Below, piece by piece: positions 34,447 through 44,690 of a stretch of 64,000 nucleotides of DNA. Origin of the DNA: an uncultured Fulvivirga sp. Lineage in GTDB: Bacteria > Bacteroidota > Bacteroidia > Cytophagales > Cyclobacteriaceae. The stretch covers positions 124,001 through 188,000 of the forward strand of contig CANMSE010000004.1 of NCBI GenBank assembly GCA_947500555.1, read 5' to 3'. The notes beneath the pieces are model-generated. The model had not been told where the DNA came from, searched no databases, and saw only the letters and a list, made by a program, of their open reading frames with translations. A program made the position numbers and the translations under genes. Each line of letters starts with the position of its first letter. Within the stretch, counting starts at the first letter, position 1.

Positions 34447-35646
34447 ATGAAGTTTTTAAGAGATCAATTAGATAAGGTAAAACCACACTTCGAGAAAGGT
34501 GGGAAATGGGAGAAATTCTATTTCATTTACGAAGCACACGATACGTTGCTATTTGCACCAAATCATACAACAAAGGCAACTGGTGTTCAGATAAGAGACG
34601 CAGTTGATATGAAACGTATGATGATGACTGTGATCATTGCTATGATTCCCTGCTTACTTTTTGGGATTTATAATGTGGGCTATCAGCACTTTTTGGCGTT
34701 AGGCCAAGAGGCTGCTTTAGTAGATATGCTTCTTATAGGTGCAATTCAAGTTATTCCAATTGTGGTTGTTTCCTATGGTGTAGGTCTGGGTACAGAATTC
34801 GCTATAGCAACAATCAGGCAGCACCCTATAAACGAAGGCTATTTGGTAACAGGAATGCTTATTCCACTGGTCATGCCTCCTGATATTCCGTTGTGGCAGG
34901 TAGCACTGGCTACTATTTTTGCTGTTGTTATTGCCAAAGAGGCATTTGGAGGAACTGGAATGAATGTATTGAACGTAGCTCTAACTGCAAGAGCATTCTT
35001 ATATTTCGCTTATCCAAGTCAGATATCTGGCGATGTATGGACCTATTTAGGTGATGGCACTGCTGTATCTGGTTACACTGGCGCTACACCTTTATCGATA
35101 GGTGCCAACTCATTGACTACAGGAGAAAACGTTGTTGCATCTATGGGAAGTTATGGAGCCGGATGGGCTGATGGTCTCTTTAGCTTTTCAAACTTGTTTT
35201 TCGGATTTATGCCAGGATGTATTGGTGAGACTTCAACACTTATGTGCTTAATAGGTGCGGCTATCCTCATCATAACAGGTGTAGGTAGCTGGAAGATTAT
35301 AGTTGGAGTGTTTGGTGGAGCGTATCTTATGGGATTAGGTATGAACGCTATCGGATTAAATGAATTTATGCTTATGCCAGCTCAATATCATCTGGTAATT
35401 GGAGGCTTGGCATTTGGTGCAGTTTATATGGCAACTGACCCTGTGTCAGCATCACAAACAGAAACGGGTAAATGGATATATGGAATTTTAATTGGGGTGC
35501 TTACAGTGGTAATACGTGTATTCAACCCGGCATATCCTGAAGGAATAATGTTGGCAATACTTTTTATGAATGTTTTTGCCCCATTGATTGATTATTATGT
35601 CGTAAACGCTAACAAGAAAAGGAGGTTACAACGTGCAACAGTCTAA
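34447..35646 (+). CDS. nqrB: Na+-translocating NADH:quinone reductase subunit B
   Basis: This 399-residue integral membrane subunit has about ten hydrophobic segments. The covalent FMN site is the threonine of YTGATPLS (T214). NqrB also holds the non-covalent riboflavin and part of the sodium channel. It starts 12 nt after nqrA, and its last 14 nt overlap nqrC. Its 3' end carries a strong Shine-Dalgarno sequence for nqrC. Confidence 0.97.
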   Translation: MKFLRDQLDKVKPHFEKGGKWEKFYFIYEAHDTLLFAPNHTTKATGVQIRDAVDMKRMMMTVIIAMIPCLLFGIYNVGYQHFLALGQEAALVDMLLIGAIQVIPIVVVSYGVGLGTEFAIATIRQHPINEGYLVTGMLIPLVMPPDIPLWQVALATIFAVVIAKEAFGGTGMNVLNVALTARAFLYFAYPSQISGDVWTYLGDGTAVSGYTGATPLSIGANSLTTGENVVASMGSYGAGWADGLFSFSNLFFGFMPGCIGETSTLMCLIGAAILIITGVGSWKIIVGVFGGAYLMGLGMNAIGLNEFMLMPAQYHLVIGGLAFGAVYMATDPVSASQTETGKWIYGILIGVLTVVIRVFNPAYPEGIMLAILFMNVFAPLIDYYVVNANKKRRLQRATV

Positions 35647-36394
35647 CGCTTATATAATAGGATTCACAGCGGCCTTAACCATTGTGGTTGGAGGGCTGCT
35701 TTCACTGGCTTCTCAGGGGCTGGCTCCCGCTCAGAAAAAATCTGTAGAACTTGATACGAAAAGTCAGATACTGGCTTCAGTTATGGATAGGGAAGAATTA
35801 GCCACATTCACCAAAGATCAAATCTTATCCATGTACAACGAAAGAATTGAATCGCTGGTAGTTGACATTAACGGAAGTATCGTTGAGAAAAATAAGAAAG
35901 GTGGCCCACTTGTGGCAGAAGAAGTTAATATTCTGAAGAATTACAAGAAAGATCCTAAGGATAGATTATATCCTGTATTCAAATATAAAAATGCTGATAA
36001 TCCGCAAAAGATTGATGCTTACATTTTACCATTATACGGTGCCGGGTTATGGGATAAAATCTGGGGTTATGTAGCTCTGAAATCAGATTTGAATACTATA
36101 GCTGGAACTGCTTTTGATCATAAAGCAGAAACACCAGGCTTAGGAGCGAGAATTGGCTCACCTGAAATCCAAAATCGTTATGTAGGTAAGAAAATATTAG
36201 ATGGAAGTGGTAATCTGGTTTCCGTTAATATGGTAAAAGGTGAAGGGAATGCCGGATTGACAGAACATCAGGTAGACGGAATGTCCGGTGCGACTATTAC
36301 GGGTAGGGGTGTGAATGATATGTTAGAAAACTATCTTTCATATTATAAATCATACTTTGAAAAAGTTAATTCAGGTAGTCTCGCTAATTTATAA
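35633..36394 (+). CDS. nqrC: Na+-translocating NADH:quinone reductase subunit C
   Basis: The product has 253 residues. One N-terminal membrane anchor (AYIIGFTAALTIVVGGLLSL) is followed by a periplasmic FMN domain with the covalent attachment motif MSGATITG (T221). The GTG start at 35633 is backed by AAAAGGAGGT 7 nt upstream, inside nqrB. Electrons pass through this flavin between NqrB and the rest of the complex. Length is normal. Confidence 0.97.
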   Translation: MQQSNAYIIGFTAALTIVVGGLLSLASQGLAPAQKKSVELDTKSQILASVMDREELATFTKDQILSMYNERIESLVVDINGSIVEKNKKGGPLVAEEVNILKNYKKDPKDRLYPVFKYKNADNPQKIDAYILPLYGAGLWDKIWGYVALKSDLNTIAGTAFDHKAETPGLGARIGSPEIQNRYVGKKILDGSGNLVSVNMVKGEGNAGLTEHQVDGMSGATITGRGVNDMLENYLSYYKSYFEKVNSGSLANL

Positions 36395-36420
36395 TCAACT
36401 CAATAGAATAATTTTTAACT

Positions 36421-37095
36421 ATGAGTACAGAAACTTTAGAAAAGTCAGAAGTAACAGCTAAACTTCCAACGGAAGAGTTGTTTTCGAAAAGAAGAAAGAG
36501 ACTTATCAGTGATCCTTTAAATGAGGACAATCCAATCACTATTCAGGTTCTTGGAATATGTTCCGCCCTGGCAGTAACTGTCAAGATGGAGCCTACACTA
36601 ATTATGTCCATTGCTGTGGTATTTGTAATTGTGTTCTCTAACCTTATCATTTCGGTTATGAGAAATGTTATACCAAGTCGCGTGAGAATAATAGTACAAT
36701 TGGCAGTAGTAGCTACTTTGGTGACATTAGTAAGTGAAGTGTTGAAGGCTTACAGTTACGAAATGTATAAAGTGCTAGGCGCATTTGTTGGACTAATTAT
36801 CACGAATTGTATTGTCATGGGTCGCCTTGAGGCATTTGCCATGGGAAACAAACCTTATGATTCTATTTTAGATGGTTTAGGAAGTGGCTTTGGTTATGCA
36901 TGGATTATTTTAGCTGTTGCTTTCTTTAGAGAGCTTTTAGGTTCAGGATCTGTTTTTGACTTTAAGATATTCGAGGCAGTTGGAATTATGAATTTTCCCA
37001 CCAATGGATTAATGGTTGATTCAATTGGTGCTTTTGTGATATTAGGTATCATCATTTGGATTCAAAGAACTAAAACAGGATACATAGAGCATTAA
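36421..37095 (+). CDS. nqrD: Na+-translocating NADH:quinone reductase subunit D
   Basis: This 224-residue membrane subunit has about six helices. It pairs with NqrE to bind the central iron or Fe-S centre; a cysteine near the N-terminal helices (LGICSALAV) and one in [11 protein letters not shown] are the expected ligands. The N-terminal 40 residues are hydrophilic. nqrE follows after 4 nt. Confidence 0.96.
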   Translation: MSTETLEKSEVTAKLPTEELFSKRRKRLISDPLNEDNPITIQVLGICSALAVTVKMEPTLIMSIAVVFVIVFSNLIISVMRNVIPSRVRIIVQLAVVATLVTLVSEVLKAYSYEMYKVLGAFVGLIITNCIVMGRLEAFAMGNKPYDSILDGLGSGFGYAWIILAVAFFRELLGSGSVFDFKIFEAVGIMNFPTNGLMVDSIGAFVILGIIIWIQRTKTGYIEH

Positions 37096-37099
37096 AATT

Positions 37100-37711
37100 A
37101 TGGAATTATTAAGTTTAGGAATTAAGTCAATATTTATTGAGAACATGGTTTTCGCCTACTTCCTGGGCATGTGTTCTTTCTTAGCGGTATCCAAAAAAGT
37201 TAGTACGGCCATTGGACTTGGAGCAGCAGTGGTATTTGTTCTTAGCATTACGGTGCCTATAAACTGGTTAATCCAAGAGTATGTTTTGAAGGAAGGTGCT
37301 TTAACATGGATGGGTGCAGGTTTCGCAGAGATTAACTTAGAGTTTTTACAATTTATAATGTTTATAGCCATCATTGCGGCTATGGTACAATTAGTAGAGA
37401 TGGTAGTAGAGAAGGTTTCTCCTGCGCTTTATGGCTCTTTGGGTATTTTCTTACCACTTATTGCTGTAAACTGTTCAATCCTAGGAGGTTCTTTATTCAT
37501 GGTGCAAAGAGATTATACAGTAGCTGAAGCTTCCGTATTTGGATTTGGTTCAGGAGTAGGATTTGCACTTGCTATTGTCGCTTTAGCTGCTATTAGAGAA
37601 AAATTGAAGTACTCAAATGTGCCTAATGGGCTTAAAGGTTTGGGAATTACAATGTTGATAACAGGATTGATGGGAATCGCTTTTAAATCTTTTATTGGTA
37701 TAGCCATATAG
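37100..37711 (+). CDS. nqrE: Na+-translocating NADH:quinone reductase subunit E
   Basis: This 203-residue membrane subunit is the inverted-topology partner of NqrD. The metal-ligand cysteines lie in [12 protein letters not shown] and [10 protein letters not shown]. In most nqr operons nqrF, the NADH- and FAD-binding subunit, follows at once. Here a terminator begins 26 nt after the stop and the next gene is unrelated, so nqrF must lie elsewhere in the genome. Confidence 0.96.
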   Translation: MELLSLGIKSIFIENMVFAYFLGMCSFLAVSKKVSTAIGLGAAVVFVLSITVPINWLIQEYVLKEGALTWMGAGFAEINLEFLQFIMFIAIIAAMVQLVEMVVEKVSPALYGSLGIFLPLIAVNCSILGGSLFMVQRDYTVAEASVFGFGSGVGFALAIVALAAIREKLKYSNVPNGLKGLGITMLITGLMGIAFKSFIGIAI

Positions 37712-37736
37712 TTATCTAGAAATAATATTGAATTTT

Positions 37737-37761
37737 AGGGCTTCAATGAAGCCCTTTTTTT
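37737..37761 (+). terminator. Terminator of the nqrABCDE operon
   Basis: AGGGCTTC and GAAGCCCT form an 8-bp stem with a short loop, followed by seven T. It closes the operon before any nqrF. Confidence 0.85.
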
Positions 37762-37780
37762 GTGGTCAAACCTTACTACT

Positions 37781-38350
37781 ATGTCCAATTTTACTTTTAA
37801 TCGAATCATTTCTTACTTCTTTCGCGGACTATTATTTGTGGTTCCCTTAGCGCTGACTATTTATGTCATATTCCAAAGCTTAGACTGGGTCGATGGCCTT
37901 ATCCCTATTGATATTCCTGGCTTAGGTCTTATAGTAATTATTGGTGGAGTCACCTTTTTGGGTTACCTGGCTTCATTTTTTATAACCCGACCTGTATTTG
38001 ACTTATTCGAAAAGTATTTCATTAAAATCCCGTTAGTCAATATCATTTATACGTCAATGAAAGATTTACTGGGCGCATTCGTAGGTGATCAGAAAAAGTT
38101 TAATAAACCTGTGCTGGTTGAGATGGATGATCATGGCATTTTACTTAAAGTTGGTTTTATAACTAATGAAAGTATGAAATACCTTGACCAGAAAGACTAT
38201 ATATCGGTCTATATGCCTCATTCATACGCCTGGTCAGGAAATCAGTTTTTGGTCAAAAAAGATCATATTAAACCTTTGAAAATGTCAGCGACTGCGGCTA
38301 TGAAGTTTGTTGTGTCTGGTGGTGTGAGTGGATTGGAAGACGTTAAATAG
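37781..38350 (+). CDS. DUF502 membrane protein
   Basis: The product has 189 residues from the ATG at 37781. The frame extends 7 codons upstream to a TTG, but that lies on the T tract of the nqr terminator. Two membrane helices (about 10-35 and 46-70) are followed by a soluble part. FFITRPVFDLFEKYFIKIPL and IYTSMKDLLGAF are characteristic of DUF502. The family's role is not established. The gene is convergent with mnmA, with 3 nt between the stop codons. Confidence 0.87.
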   Translation: MSNFTFNRIISYFFRGLLFVVPLALTIYVIFQSLDWVDGLIPIDIPGLGLIVIIGGVTFLGYLASFFITRPVFDLFEKYFIKIPLVNIIYTSMKDLLGAFVGDQKKFNKPVLVEMDDHGILLKVGFITNESMKYLDQKDYISVYMPHSYAWSGNQFLVKKDHIKPLKMSATAAMKFVVSGGVSGLEDVK

Positions 38351-38353
38351 TAT

Positions 38354-39541
38354 TTAGCTAATAACTCCTGAGCCAATAAGCTCTTCCCCATCATACCACA
38401 CAGCGAATTGACCCGCTGCCACAGCTTTTTGAGGTTTATCAAAAATCATATACATACCATTTGCCTCTTTGTGAAGTGTTGCTTTTTCTAAAGGCTGTCG
38501 ATACCTGATCCTTACATCATAAACTCTTGACTGACCAATTTCCAATTCCAAATCATTTCTCAACCAATGGATATCATTGTTTGAAATAAATAAACCAGTT
38601 CTGTAAAGACCAGGATGATTTTCTCCCTGCCCTGTATAAACAACATTATTTTCGGTATCAGTTTCTATGATGAACAATGGCTCAGGTGTACCACCAATGT
38701 TTAAGCCTTTCCTTTGTCCTATGGTAAAATAATGAGCCCCAGTATGCTCACCGACTACTTTGCCATCAGTCTCATGATAGGAGTAAGGTTCAGTAAGTCT
38801 TTTTAATTCCGAATTACCATTAGAACCTATTAACTCAGCTACCAGATATTTCTCGGAGTCTGCAGGGACTTCAATCACTTTCCCCTTTTTAGGTTTAAGT
38901 TGCTGCTGCAAGAATTCAGGTAATCTTACTTTGCCAATAAAGCAAAGTCCCTGGCTGTCTTTTTTATCGGCAGTGGCCAAATCCATTTCTTTAGCGATCT
39001 GACGAACCTCTGGTTTTGTGAGCTCACCAATAGGGAATAAAGCTTTGGATAGTTGCTCTTGAGTCAACTGACATAGAAAGTAGCTTTGATCTTTATTGTC
39101 ATCTTTTCCAGCAAGTAATTGGAACTGCTTTTGTCCTGCTATTTCAATTTCTCCTTTCCTACAATAATGGCCGGTGGCGATATAATCTGCCTTTAAGCGC
39201 ATTGCCGCTTTTAGAAAAATATCGAATTTTATTTCGCGATTGCAGAGAACATCAGGGTTAGGAGTTCTTCCTTTACTGTATTCATCGAACATGTAGTCAA
39301 CAATACGCTCTTTGTACTCTTTGCTGAGATCTATAGCCTGAAATGGAATACCCAAATTTTGCGCAACAATCATGGCATCATTAGAGTCTTCTAACCATGG
39401 ACATTCTTTGCTAATAGTCACGGAGTCGTCATGCCAGTTTTTCATAAACATACCGATCACCTCATAGCCCTGCTTTTGCAACAGGTAAGCTGCTACGCTT
39501 GAATCAACACCACCCGACATACCGACCACTACTCTTTTCAT
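38354..39541 (-). CDS. mnmA: tRNA-specific 2-thiouridylase
   Basis: This 395-residue enzyme thiolates uridine 34 of tRNA for Lys, Glu and Gln. The PP-loop is [12 protein letters not shown] near the N-terminus. The catalytic pair is the Cys of [13 protein letters not shown] and that of SQGLCFIGK. Length is a little over the usual 360-380. It is a single-gene unit, convergent with the DUF502 gene, with a -7 box only 5 nt before the ATG. Confidence 0.96.
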   Translation of the reverse strand: MKRVVVGMSGGVDSSVAAYLLQKQGYEVIGMFMKNWHDDSVTISKECPWLEDSNDAMIVAQNLGIPFQAIDLSKEYKERIVDYMFDEYSKGRTPNPDVLCNREIKFDIFLKAAMRLKADYIATGHYCRKGEIEIAGQKQFQLLAGKDDNKDQSYFLCQLTQEQLSKALFPIGELTKPEVRQIAKEMDLATADKKDSQGLCFIGKVRLPEFLQQQLKPKKGKVIEVPADSEKYLVAELIGSNGNSELKRLTEPYSYHETDGKVVGEHTGAHYFTIGQRKGLNIGGTPEPLFIIETDTENNVVYTGQGENHPGLYRTGLFISNNDIHWLRNDLELEIGQSRVYDVRIRYRQPLEKATLHKEANGMYMIFDKPQKAVAAGQFAVWYDGEELIGSGVIS

Positions 39542-39546
39542 AATCG

Positions 39547-39554
39547 CAAAGTTA
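39547..39554 (-). promoter_or_regulatory. Candidate -7 box of mnmA, near-leaderless
   Basis: The minus strand reads TAACTTTG, which fits TAnnTTTG, ending 5 nt before the ATG. As with the RluA-type gene, transcription would begin at or next to the start codon. The -33 element is weak. Confidence 0.35.
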
Positions 39555-39636
39555 GAATTAATTGATATAACACTAAAGCGATTGGAAATAGTTGCAGTGA
39601 AATATTAAAAGATATGAACACAGTATAATTTTAACT

Positions 39637-39978
39637 TTAGGCTAATTCATTATGTAACAAGAAGTGAGTCAAATGTTCATATATGCTTAAAATCTCTTTT
39701 TCCTTATCACTAAATTCGCTTATGCCTAGGTAGGTGATCTTATAATACTTTCTATCCCTATTTTTTACTTTTTTTATTAAGGATGTAATTAGTTTTTTAT
39801 CTTCCAGCTTGTGTAAAATAGGGTATAGACTTCCCTCAGTTATGGTAAATCCTGAATCGCTAAGAACTCTGATTTTTTTTTCGATTTCATAACCATATAA
39901 CTCCGTATTGTTGGATAGTAATTTCAAAATGAGCGTGGGATAAATGCCTTTTAGAAGCTGTGGGTCAAACTTACTCAT
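39637..39978 (-). CDS. PadR-family transcriptional regulator
   Basis: This 113-residue winged-helix protein has the recognisable core LYGYEIEKKI, then GFTITEGSLYPILHKLEDKKLI and YYKITYLGI. PadR proteins are usually dimeric repressors that respond to phenolic acids or drugs and often control transporters. The gene overlaps the end of the upstream permease gene by 8 nt, so they are co-translated and it probably regulates that operon. Confidence 0.9.
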   Translation of the reverse strand: MSKFDPQLLKGIYPTLILKLLSNNTELYGYEIEKKIRVLSDSGFTITEGSLYPILHKLEDKKLITSLIKKVKNRDRKYYKITYLGISEFSDKEKEILSIYEHLTHFLLHNELA

Positions 39979-42598
39979 TGTTCAAAGAGTTTATCGGATT
40001 GTTATTTGCTGCTTTTATGATAGTAAAACTCATTGTCAAAACAACAACGGTTCCCATCAATATAATAGGAATAATAAAACTGAACGATGAGATACTTATG
40101 TGGTAGGCGAAATTACTCAACCAGCTTTTCATAAGCCATAAAACGGTCGGTGTTATAATAACTACTCCGATTAAAATAAGAACAAAATAGCCTTTAAGGA
40201 ATAATTTTAGAATACCTGATGTCGAAGAGCCAAGAACTTTTCTTAGGCCTATTTCTTTTGAGCGAATTACAGTGTCAAAATAGGTTAGCCCAAATAATCC
40301 GAGCGAAGAAATTAGGACGGTAATGAGGCTGAAAGTAAGCACCATTTTTTTTAGTTGAGTCTCGGACTTGTATTGACTTAAATATCGATCTTTAGCACTA
40401 GTGAAACTAATAGGTTCATTAGGAAAATGCTTCACCCAGTTACTCTCAATCTGCTTAATAGCTGGAGCATAGTTAACCTTATCGTTTAACTTAACATTGA
40501 AAAAGTGATTTCGTGCAGGTTGAATATCCATTGCCATAGGTCCGATATCATTGTATAGTGATTCAAAGTTAAAGTCCTTAACGATACCCACTACAGTACC
40601 AGTTTTTATGTAGTTGCCATTGTCATTTTGTGCTGAGTAACTTAGTGTGCTTCCAATCGCGTCTTCTAAACTGCTAAACCCATAAAGGTTGGCAGCTGAT
40701 TCATTTAATATAAAGTTAGAAGTGTCACTTATAAAATCTCTGGAAAATCCTCTACCAGCTAATAATTCCAAACCGAAAGTCTGTGTAAAATCGTAATCAA
40801 CATGCAACCTACCCATGACTAATGAATCTGAAGTAGCTGTGTAGTAGATACTACGGTATAACTGATCACCAGACATTCTATGACTGGATAATGATACATA
40901 TTTCACCGCAGTTAGTTTCATTAGCCCTTTTTGAAAAATCTTTGTTTGTTGAAGGTCATCAGTGTAAAGAGGCATTTCAATTACATTCTCTTTTGAGAAC
41001 CCGGTGTCCGCTGAAACAAGATAAGATACCTGGTCTGAAATGATTAGGGTGGCACTTATCAGACCAATGCCCGATAAAAATTGGAATGTTATCAATCCCT
41101 TTCGAAAAGTAATGCCCTTGCTAATGCCAATACTCAATTTTCCTTTTAAGGCCGAAATAATTGGTAAGTCAGCCATCTGAATGGCAGTGTATGAACCTGA
41201 TACTACTGTAACAATAAAGACTATTGTAGTTGCAACGAAAGCTATGATATAGATAGGAGGTACTATGATGTTGGCACCAAGAAAGTCATTAAAATAAGGA
41301 AATAATAAGTATACTAAAAGGAGTGAGGCAAGCATGCTGACCACAGATAAGACAAACGACTCTACCATAAATTGAAGAAAAACCAGCCATTTTGTACTTC
41401 CCATAACTTTTATAACCCCCACTTCTTTAGCTCTTTTCAGCCCTCTGGCATTGGATAAGTTAATGTAATTGATGACAGAAACTAGTAGAATGGTAAGAGC
41501 TATAAGGCCGGCTATTAGCAAACTTTTATAGTCAACTGTAGGTAAAAGTTCATTTTCATAACCCTCTGTAATGTGTATTTGAGAAATATTTTGAAGATCA
41601 ATACTAAGACGCTCATTTATATGATTGACTAAGACTGACAACACCTTACCTTTCATACTGACTAAGTCTACGCCATTGTTAAGTTGTAGATAGGTGTGAT
41701 AATAAAGTATATTCCAGTTGTCGATGATATTAAACCAAAAGCCCTTACCCAAAGTTGAAAATGAACCGATGATATCAGCTTGTATATGAGAGTTAGGTGG
41801 AAAATCTTTTACAACTCCTGTAATAGATAGAATTACATCATTTTCATAAATGATATTCTTTCCAATCGGGTCTTCATTACCAAAATATCTTTTTGCTGTA
41901 GATTCGGTTATAACGGCCAGGTTAGGAGAGTTTAGTACTGTTGTCGGATTTCCAAGCAACAAATCAAAGGAGAATATTGAAAAGAAAGACTGACCCGCCC
42001 ATATAAGATCTTTCTCATAAAAAGACTTTTCCTGATCCTCTGACTTTACAGAAACAGGTAACCTGTATTTCATTATTCGAACGATGTTCGCTACATCAGG
42101 TACAGTCTTAATTATTTGTGGCCCCCATGGAGCTCCTGAAAAAGCTGTTCTTCGAATATCACCCTCTTTTGAGGTTCGCTGAGTAGTTAGTCTGTAAATA
42201 TTTGAATTATGGAACCTGTCGAAACTTAGTTCATGATAAACATAGCTCCCAATTAAGAGAAAAATCGTCATGCCAAGAACAAGACCAATAAGATTTATGG
42301 ATGAGACTAGCTTATATTTAATCAAAGAGCGTAAGCCGAGTTTTAGATAATTTCTAATCATAGATATTTTGCTAATGTGGTAGAAAATGGACTTATCAAT
42401 ATGCTGAAATTTGGTTTGCTGGCGTCTGTGCAGTGATTTCTCAAGTGCCTGAGAAAAAGAATGGCCTTCATTTATTAATTCTTCGACCTGCTCACAAATA
42501 TGATCGGTGAGTTCATCCACCAATGGCGCATATGATACGCCTGAAGCAATTATTCTCTTCTTTACTTGATTGACTTGACTTTTATTGAGTACATACAT
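39971..42598 (-). CDS. FtsX-type ABC permease with N-terminal prefix domain
   Basis: This 875-residue membrane protein has a hydrophilic prefix of about 80 residues (VDELTDHICEQVEELINEGH) of the kind often fused to permeases linked with PadR regulators. Then come two MacB/FtsX halves: a first membrane segment near residue 100, a periplasmic domain, three segments around 365-480, and a second set ending near 870. ARGLKRAKEVGVIKVMG and SKEIGLRKVLG are the coupling motifs. No ATPase gene is next to it. The substrate is unknown; relatives export macrolides, peptides or lipoproteins. Confidence 0.9.
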   Translation of the reverse strand: MYVLNKSQVNQVKKRIIASGVSYAPLVDELTDHICEQVEELINEGHSFSQALEKSLHRRQQTKFQHIDKSIFYHISKISMIRNYLKLGLRSLIKYKLVSSINLIGLVLGMTIFLLIGSYVYHELSFDRFHNSNIYRLTTQRTSKEGDIRRTAFSGAPWGPQIIKTVPDVANIVRIMKYRLPVSVKSEDQEKSFYEKDLIWAGQSFFSIFSFDLLLGNPTTVLNSPNLAVITESTAKRYFGNEDPIGKNIIYENDVILSITGVVKDFPPNSHIQADIIGSFSTLGKGFWFNIIDNWNILYYHTYLQLNNGVDLVSMKGKVLSVLVNHINERLSIDLQNISQIHITEGYENELLPTVDYKSLLIAGLIALTILLVSVINYINLSNARGLKRAKEVGVIKVMGSTKWLVFLQFMVESFVLSVVSMLASLLLVYLLFPYFNDFLGANIIVPPIYIIAFVATTIVFIVTVVSGSYTAIQMADLPIISALKGKLSIGISKGITFRKGLITFQFLSGIGLISATLIISDQVSYLVSADTGFSKENVIEMPLYTDDLQQTKIFQKGLMKLTAVKYVSLSSHRMSGDQLYRSIYYTATSDSLVMGRLHVDYDFTQTFGLELLAGRGFSRDFISDTSNFILNESAANLYGFSSLEDAIGSTLSYSAQNDNGNYIKTGTVVGIVKDFNFESLYNDIGPMAMDIQPARNHFFNVKLNDKVNYAPAIKQIESNWVKHFPNEPISFTSAKDRYLSQYKSETQLKKMVLTFSLITVLISSLGLFGLTYFDTVIRSKEIGLRKVLGSSTSGILKLFLKGYFVLILIGVVIITPTVLWLMKSWLSNFAYHISISSFSFIIPIILMGTVVVLTMSFTIIKAANNNPINSLNNE

Positions 42599-42730
42599 TG
42601 TATAGCAATGTATTACGAAGTTATAATAAAATGGTTTCTATTTTATATAAAGCTCAATTACTACTTAATGAAAACCTTGGAGAGGTCCTTGACCTTATTA
42701 CTATAAAAAAGTGAGAAAAGGCTACTCTAA

Positions 42731-43381
42731 TTATAGTCCAATAGAAACACCAAGCCGATAGCCTACATAGTGAGTAAGCGACTTGTAGTGCCCATCATCG
42801 AATGATGTTGACTGGTCACTTTCAGGCATATATCGGTAATCAGCCCTGCTACCACTATGAACATTTACACCAGCATTCAACCATACACTACCACCTAACT
42901 GATATAAGACTCCACCTCCCAGACCAGTGTTGAATGCACTCCCATGGAAGCTAAACTCATCATCAAAATCACTATTGTCTTCTAAAGCTGTAGTACTACT
43001 AAAAAATGTTGTCATACCCATTCTACCTTCAGCATAAGTCACAAAACGTTCTGTTCTGTATACGTCATATCTCACTACTCCATGAACAGTCCAAAAACAA
43101 TCTTCTTCATTCACTTCTATATTATTTCCATTGTGTTGCAATGTGTAATCATTTGATGAATACATTGCGACACCCAATTCCCCACCAAAAGACCAGCGGC
43201 TTTCAACTGGGGTACGCATGTAGTTTAAAGAGATGCCGGCAGGCACAGAACTTGAAACATTTTTATCAAAATCAGAGACAGGATCATATACTTTAATATT
43301 AATTCCTAACATATTCTTTTGAGCAAATGTTGAGATAGCTCCGATACAAACTAAAGTGATGGAGAGAAATAATTTTTTCAT
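42731..43381 (-). CDS. Outer-membrane beta-barrel protein (porin-family type)
   Basis: This 216-residue protein has a signal peptide (MKKLFLSITLVCIGAISTFAQ). The rest shows amphipathic strands with glycine and aromatic residues, and a C-terminus HYVGYRLGVSIGL with a last hydrophobic residue, as in small OmpA/OmpX-like barrels. I see no further domain. It reads leftward, a short way upstream of the permease transcript, with no clear terminator between them. Confidence 0.82.
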   Translation of the reverse strand: MKKLFLSITLVCIGAISTFAQKNMLGINIKVYDPVSDFDKNVSSSVPAGISLNYMRTPVESRWSFGGELGVAMYSSNDYTLQHNGNNIEVNEEDCFWTVHGVVRYDVYRTERFVTYAEGRMGMTTFFSSTTALEDNSDFDDEFSFHGSAFNTGLGGGVLYQLGGSVWLNAGVNVHSGSRADYRYMPESDQSTSFDDGHYKSLTHYVGYRLGVSIGL

Positions 43382-43432
43382 GGCCTTTGTGATTAGTATA
43401 CTAATTTAATTATTTCGATCTTCAATTTTAGC

Positions 43433-44563
43433 ATGAAAACACTTCCTTTTTCTGATCTAAAAGTAATAGAACTGGCATCAGTACTAGCTGGACCCAGCGT
43501 TGGGCAATTTTTTGCAGAGCTTGGAGCTGAGGTGATTAAGGTAGAAAATCCGAAAACAAATGGTGATGTAACGAGGTCATGGAAGGGACCAAACGAGAAA
43601 ACAGATGATGTGTCAGCTTATTTTAGTTGTGTTAATTGGGGTAAGAAATCCTTGCTGTTAGATATTACAAAGCATGAACAATTGCTGCAACTCTACACCT
43701 TAGTGAAGTCTGCTGATATGGTAATAGCAAGCTATAAATCCGGAGACGACAAAAAACTTAAAGTAGATTACAACACACTAAAGTCAATTAATTCAAAACT
43801 CATCTATGGCCAAATCACTGGCTATGGTTCATTAGCAGATAGAGTTGGTTATGATGCTATTATCCAGGCGGAAGTCGGTTTTATGCACATTAATGGAGAA
43901 TTAAATAGTGATCCTCTTAAAATGCCCGTGGCATTAATGGATTTGTTGGCCGGACATCAATTAAAAGAAGCTTTATTAGTAGGATATATTCAATTACTCA
44001 AAACTGGTCAAGGTGGCAGTTATGAAGTTTCATTGGTTGAAGCAGGCTTATCATCATTGGCCAACCAAGCCACTAACTATCTTGTAGGGGGTAATGATCC
44101 GGAATCAAAGGGATCACTTCACCCAAACATTGCTCCGTATGGCGAAACATTCAGCACAAAGGATGGTCAAACAATCGTCCTTGCCGTTGGTAATAACAAG
44201 CAGTTTGAATCACTTCTACAAATTCTGAAAATTGACTCTTCTAGTCTTTATCAGGATAATTCAGATAGAGTAATAAATCGTGAGTCATTGGCTAAGGCAA
44301 TTCAGGAAGTTATAACAAGCCTAGAATCAAAGGAGTTAATGACTTCATTCGCTGATTTCAATATACCAGCGGGTATTGTTAACAGAGTATCGAAAGCAAT
44401 TGATCTATATGGAGAGTTAATAAAGCTAGAATCGCAAGACGGTTTAAAGGGAATTAGAACTTTTATTGCCAATTCCGATCAGTTAAAAAAATCCTCCCAC
44501 ATTTTACCACCACCTCATCTGGGTGAACATTCAACAGAAATTCTTAATAGAATTCTAGCCTAA
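43433..44563 (+). CDS. CaiB/BaiF-type CoA-transferase (family III)
   Basis: The product has 376 residues. Family III CoA-transferases move CoA between an acyl-CoA and a free acid through an aspartyl-CoA thioester; the catalytic Asp is probably D170 in PVALMDLLAGHQ. The opening LKVIELASVLAGPSVGQFFA and AEVIKVENP are typical. The substrate (for example alpha-methylacyl-CoA racemisation or oxalate/carnitine chemistry) cannot be decided. It lies just before the dcw cluster. Confidence 0.9.
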   Translation: MKTLPFSDLKVIELASVLAGPSVGQFFAELGAEVIKVENPKTNGDVTRSWKGPNEKTDDVSAYFSCVNWGKKSLLLDITKHEQLLQLYTLVKSADMVIASYKSGDDKKLKVDYNTLKSINSKLIYGQITGYGSLADRVGYDAIIQAEVGFMHINGELNSDPLKMPVALMDLLAGHQLKEALLVGYIQLLKTGQGGSYEVSLVEAGLSSLANQATNYLVGGNDPESKGSLHPNIAPYGETFSTKDGQTIVLAVGNNKQFESLLQILKIDSSSLYQDNSDRVINRESLAKAIQEVITSLESKELMTSFADFNIPAGIVNRVSKAIDLYGELIKLESQDGLKGIRTFIANSDQLKKSSHILPPPHLGEHSTEILNRILA

Positions 44564-44690
44564 AGCTTCTTAAATGCATTTTTAAGCTGTTCGCTAGTGC
44601 ATTTCGGATCATTGCCATTATTTAGCAATAGTTCTCTTTGCTATAATAAACAGTCATAGGTGTAATAAATATGTAAGAAAATGTTAAAAA

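Noticed and set aside
37760..38350. DUF502 gene starting at the TTG at 37760
   Set aside because: That codon sits on the T tract of the nqr terminator. The ATG at 37781 gives the normal family N-terminus.
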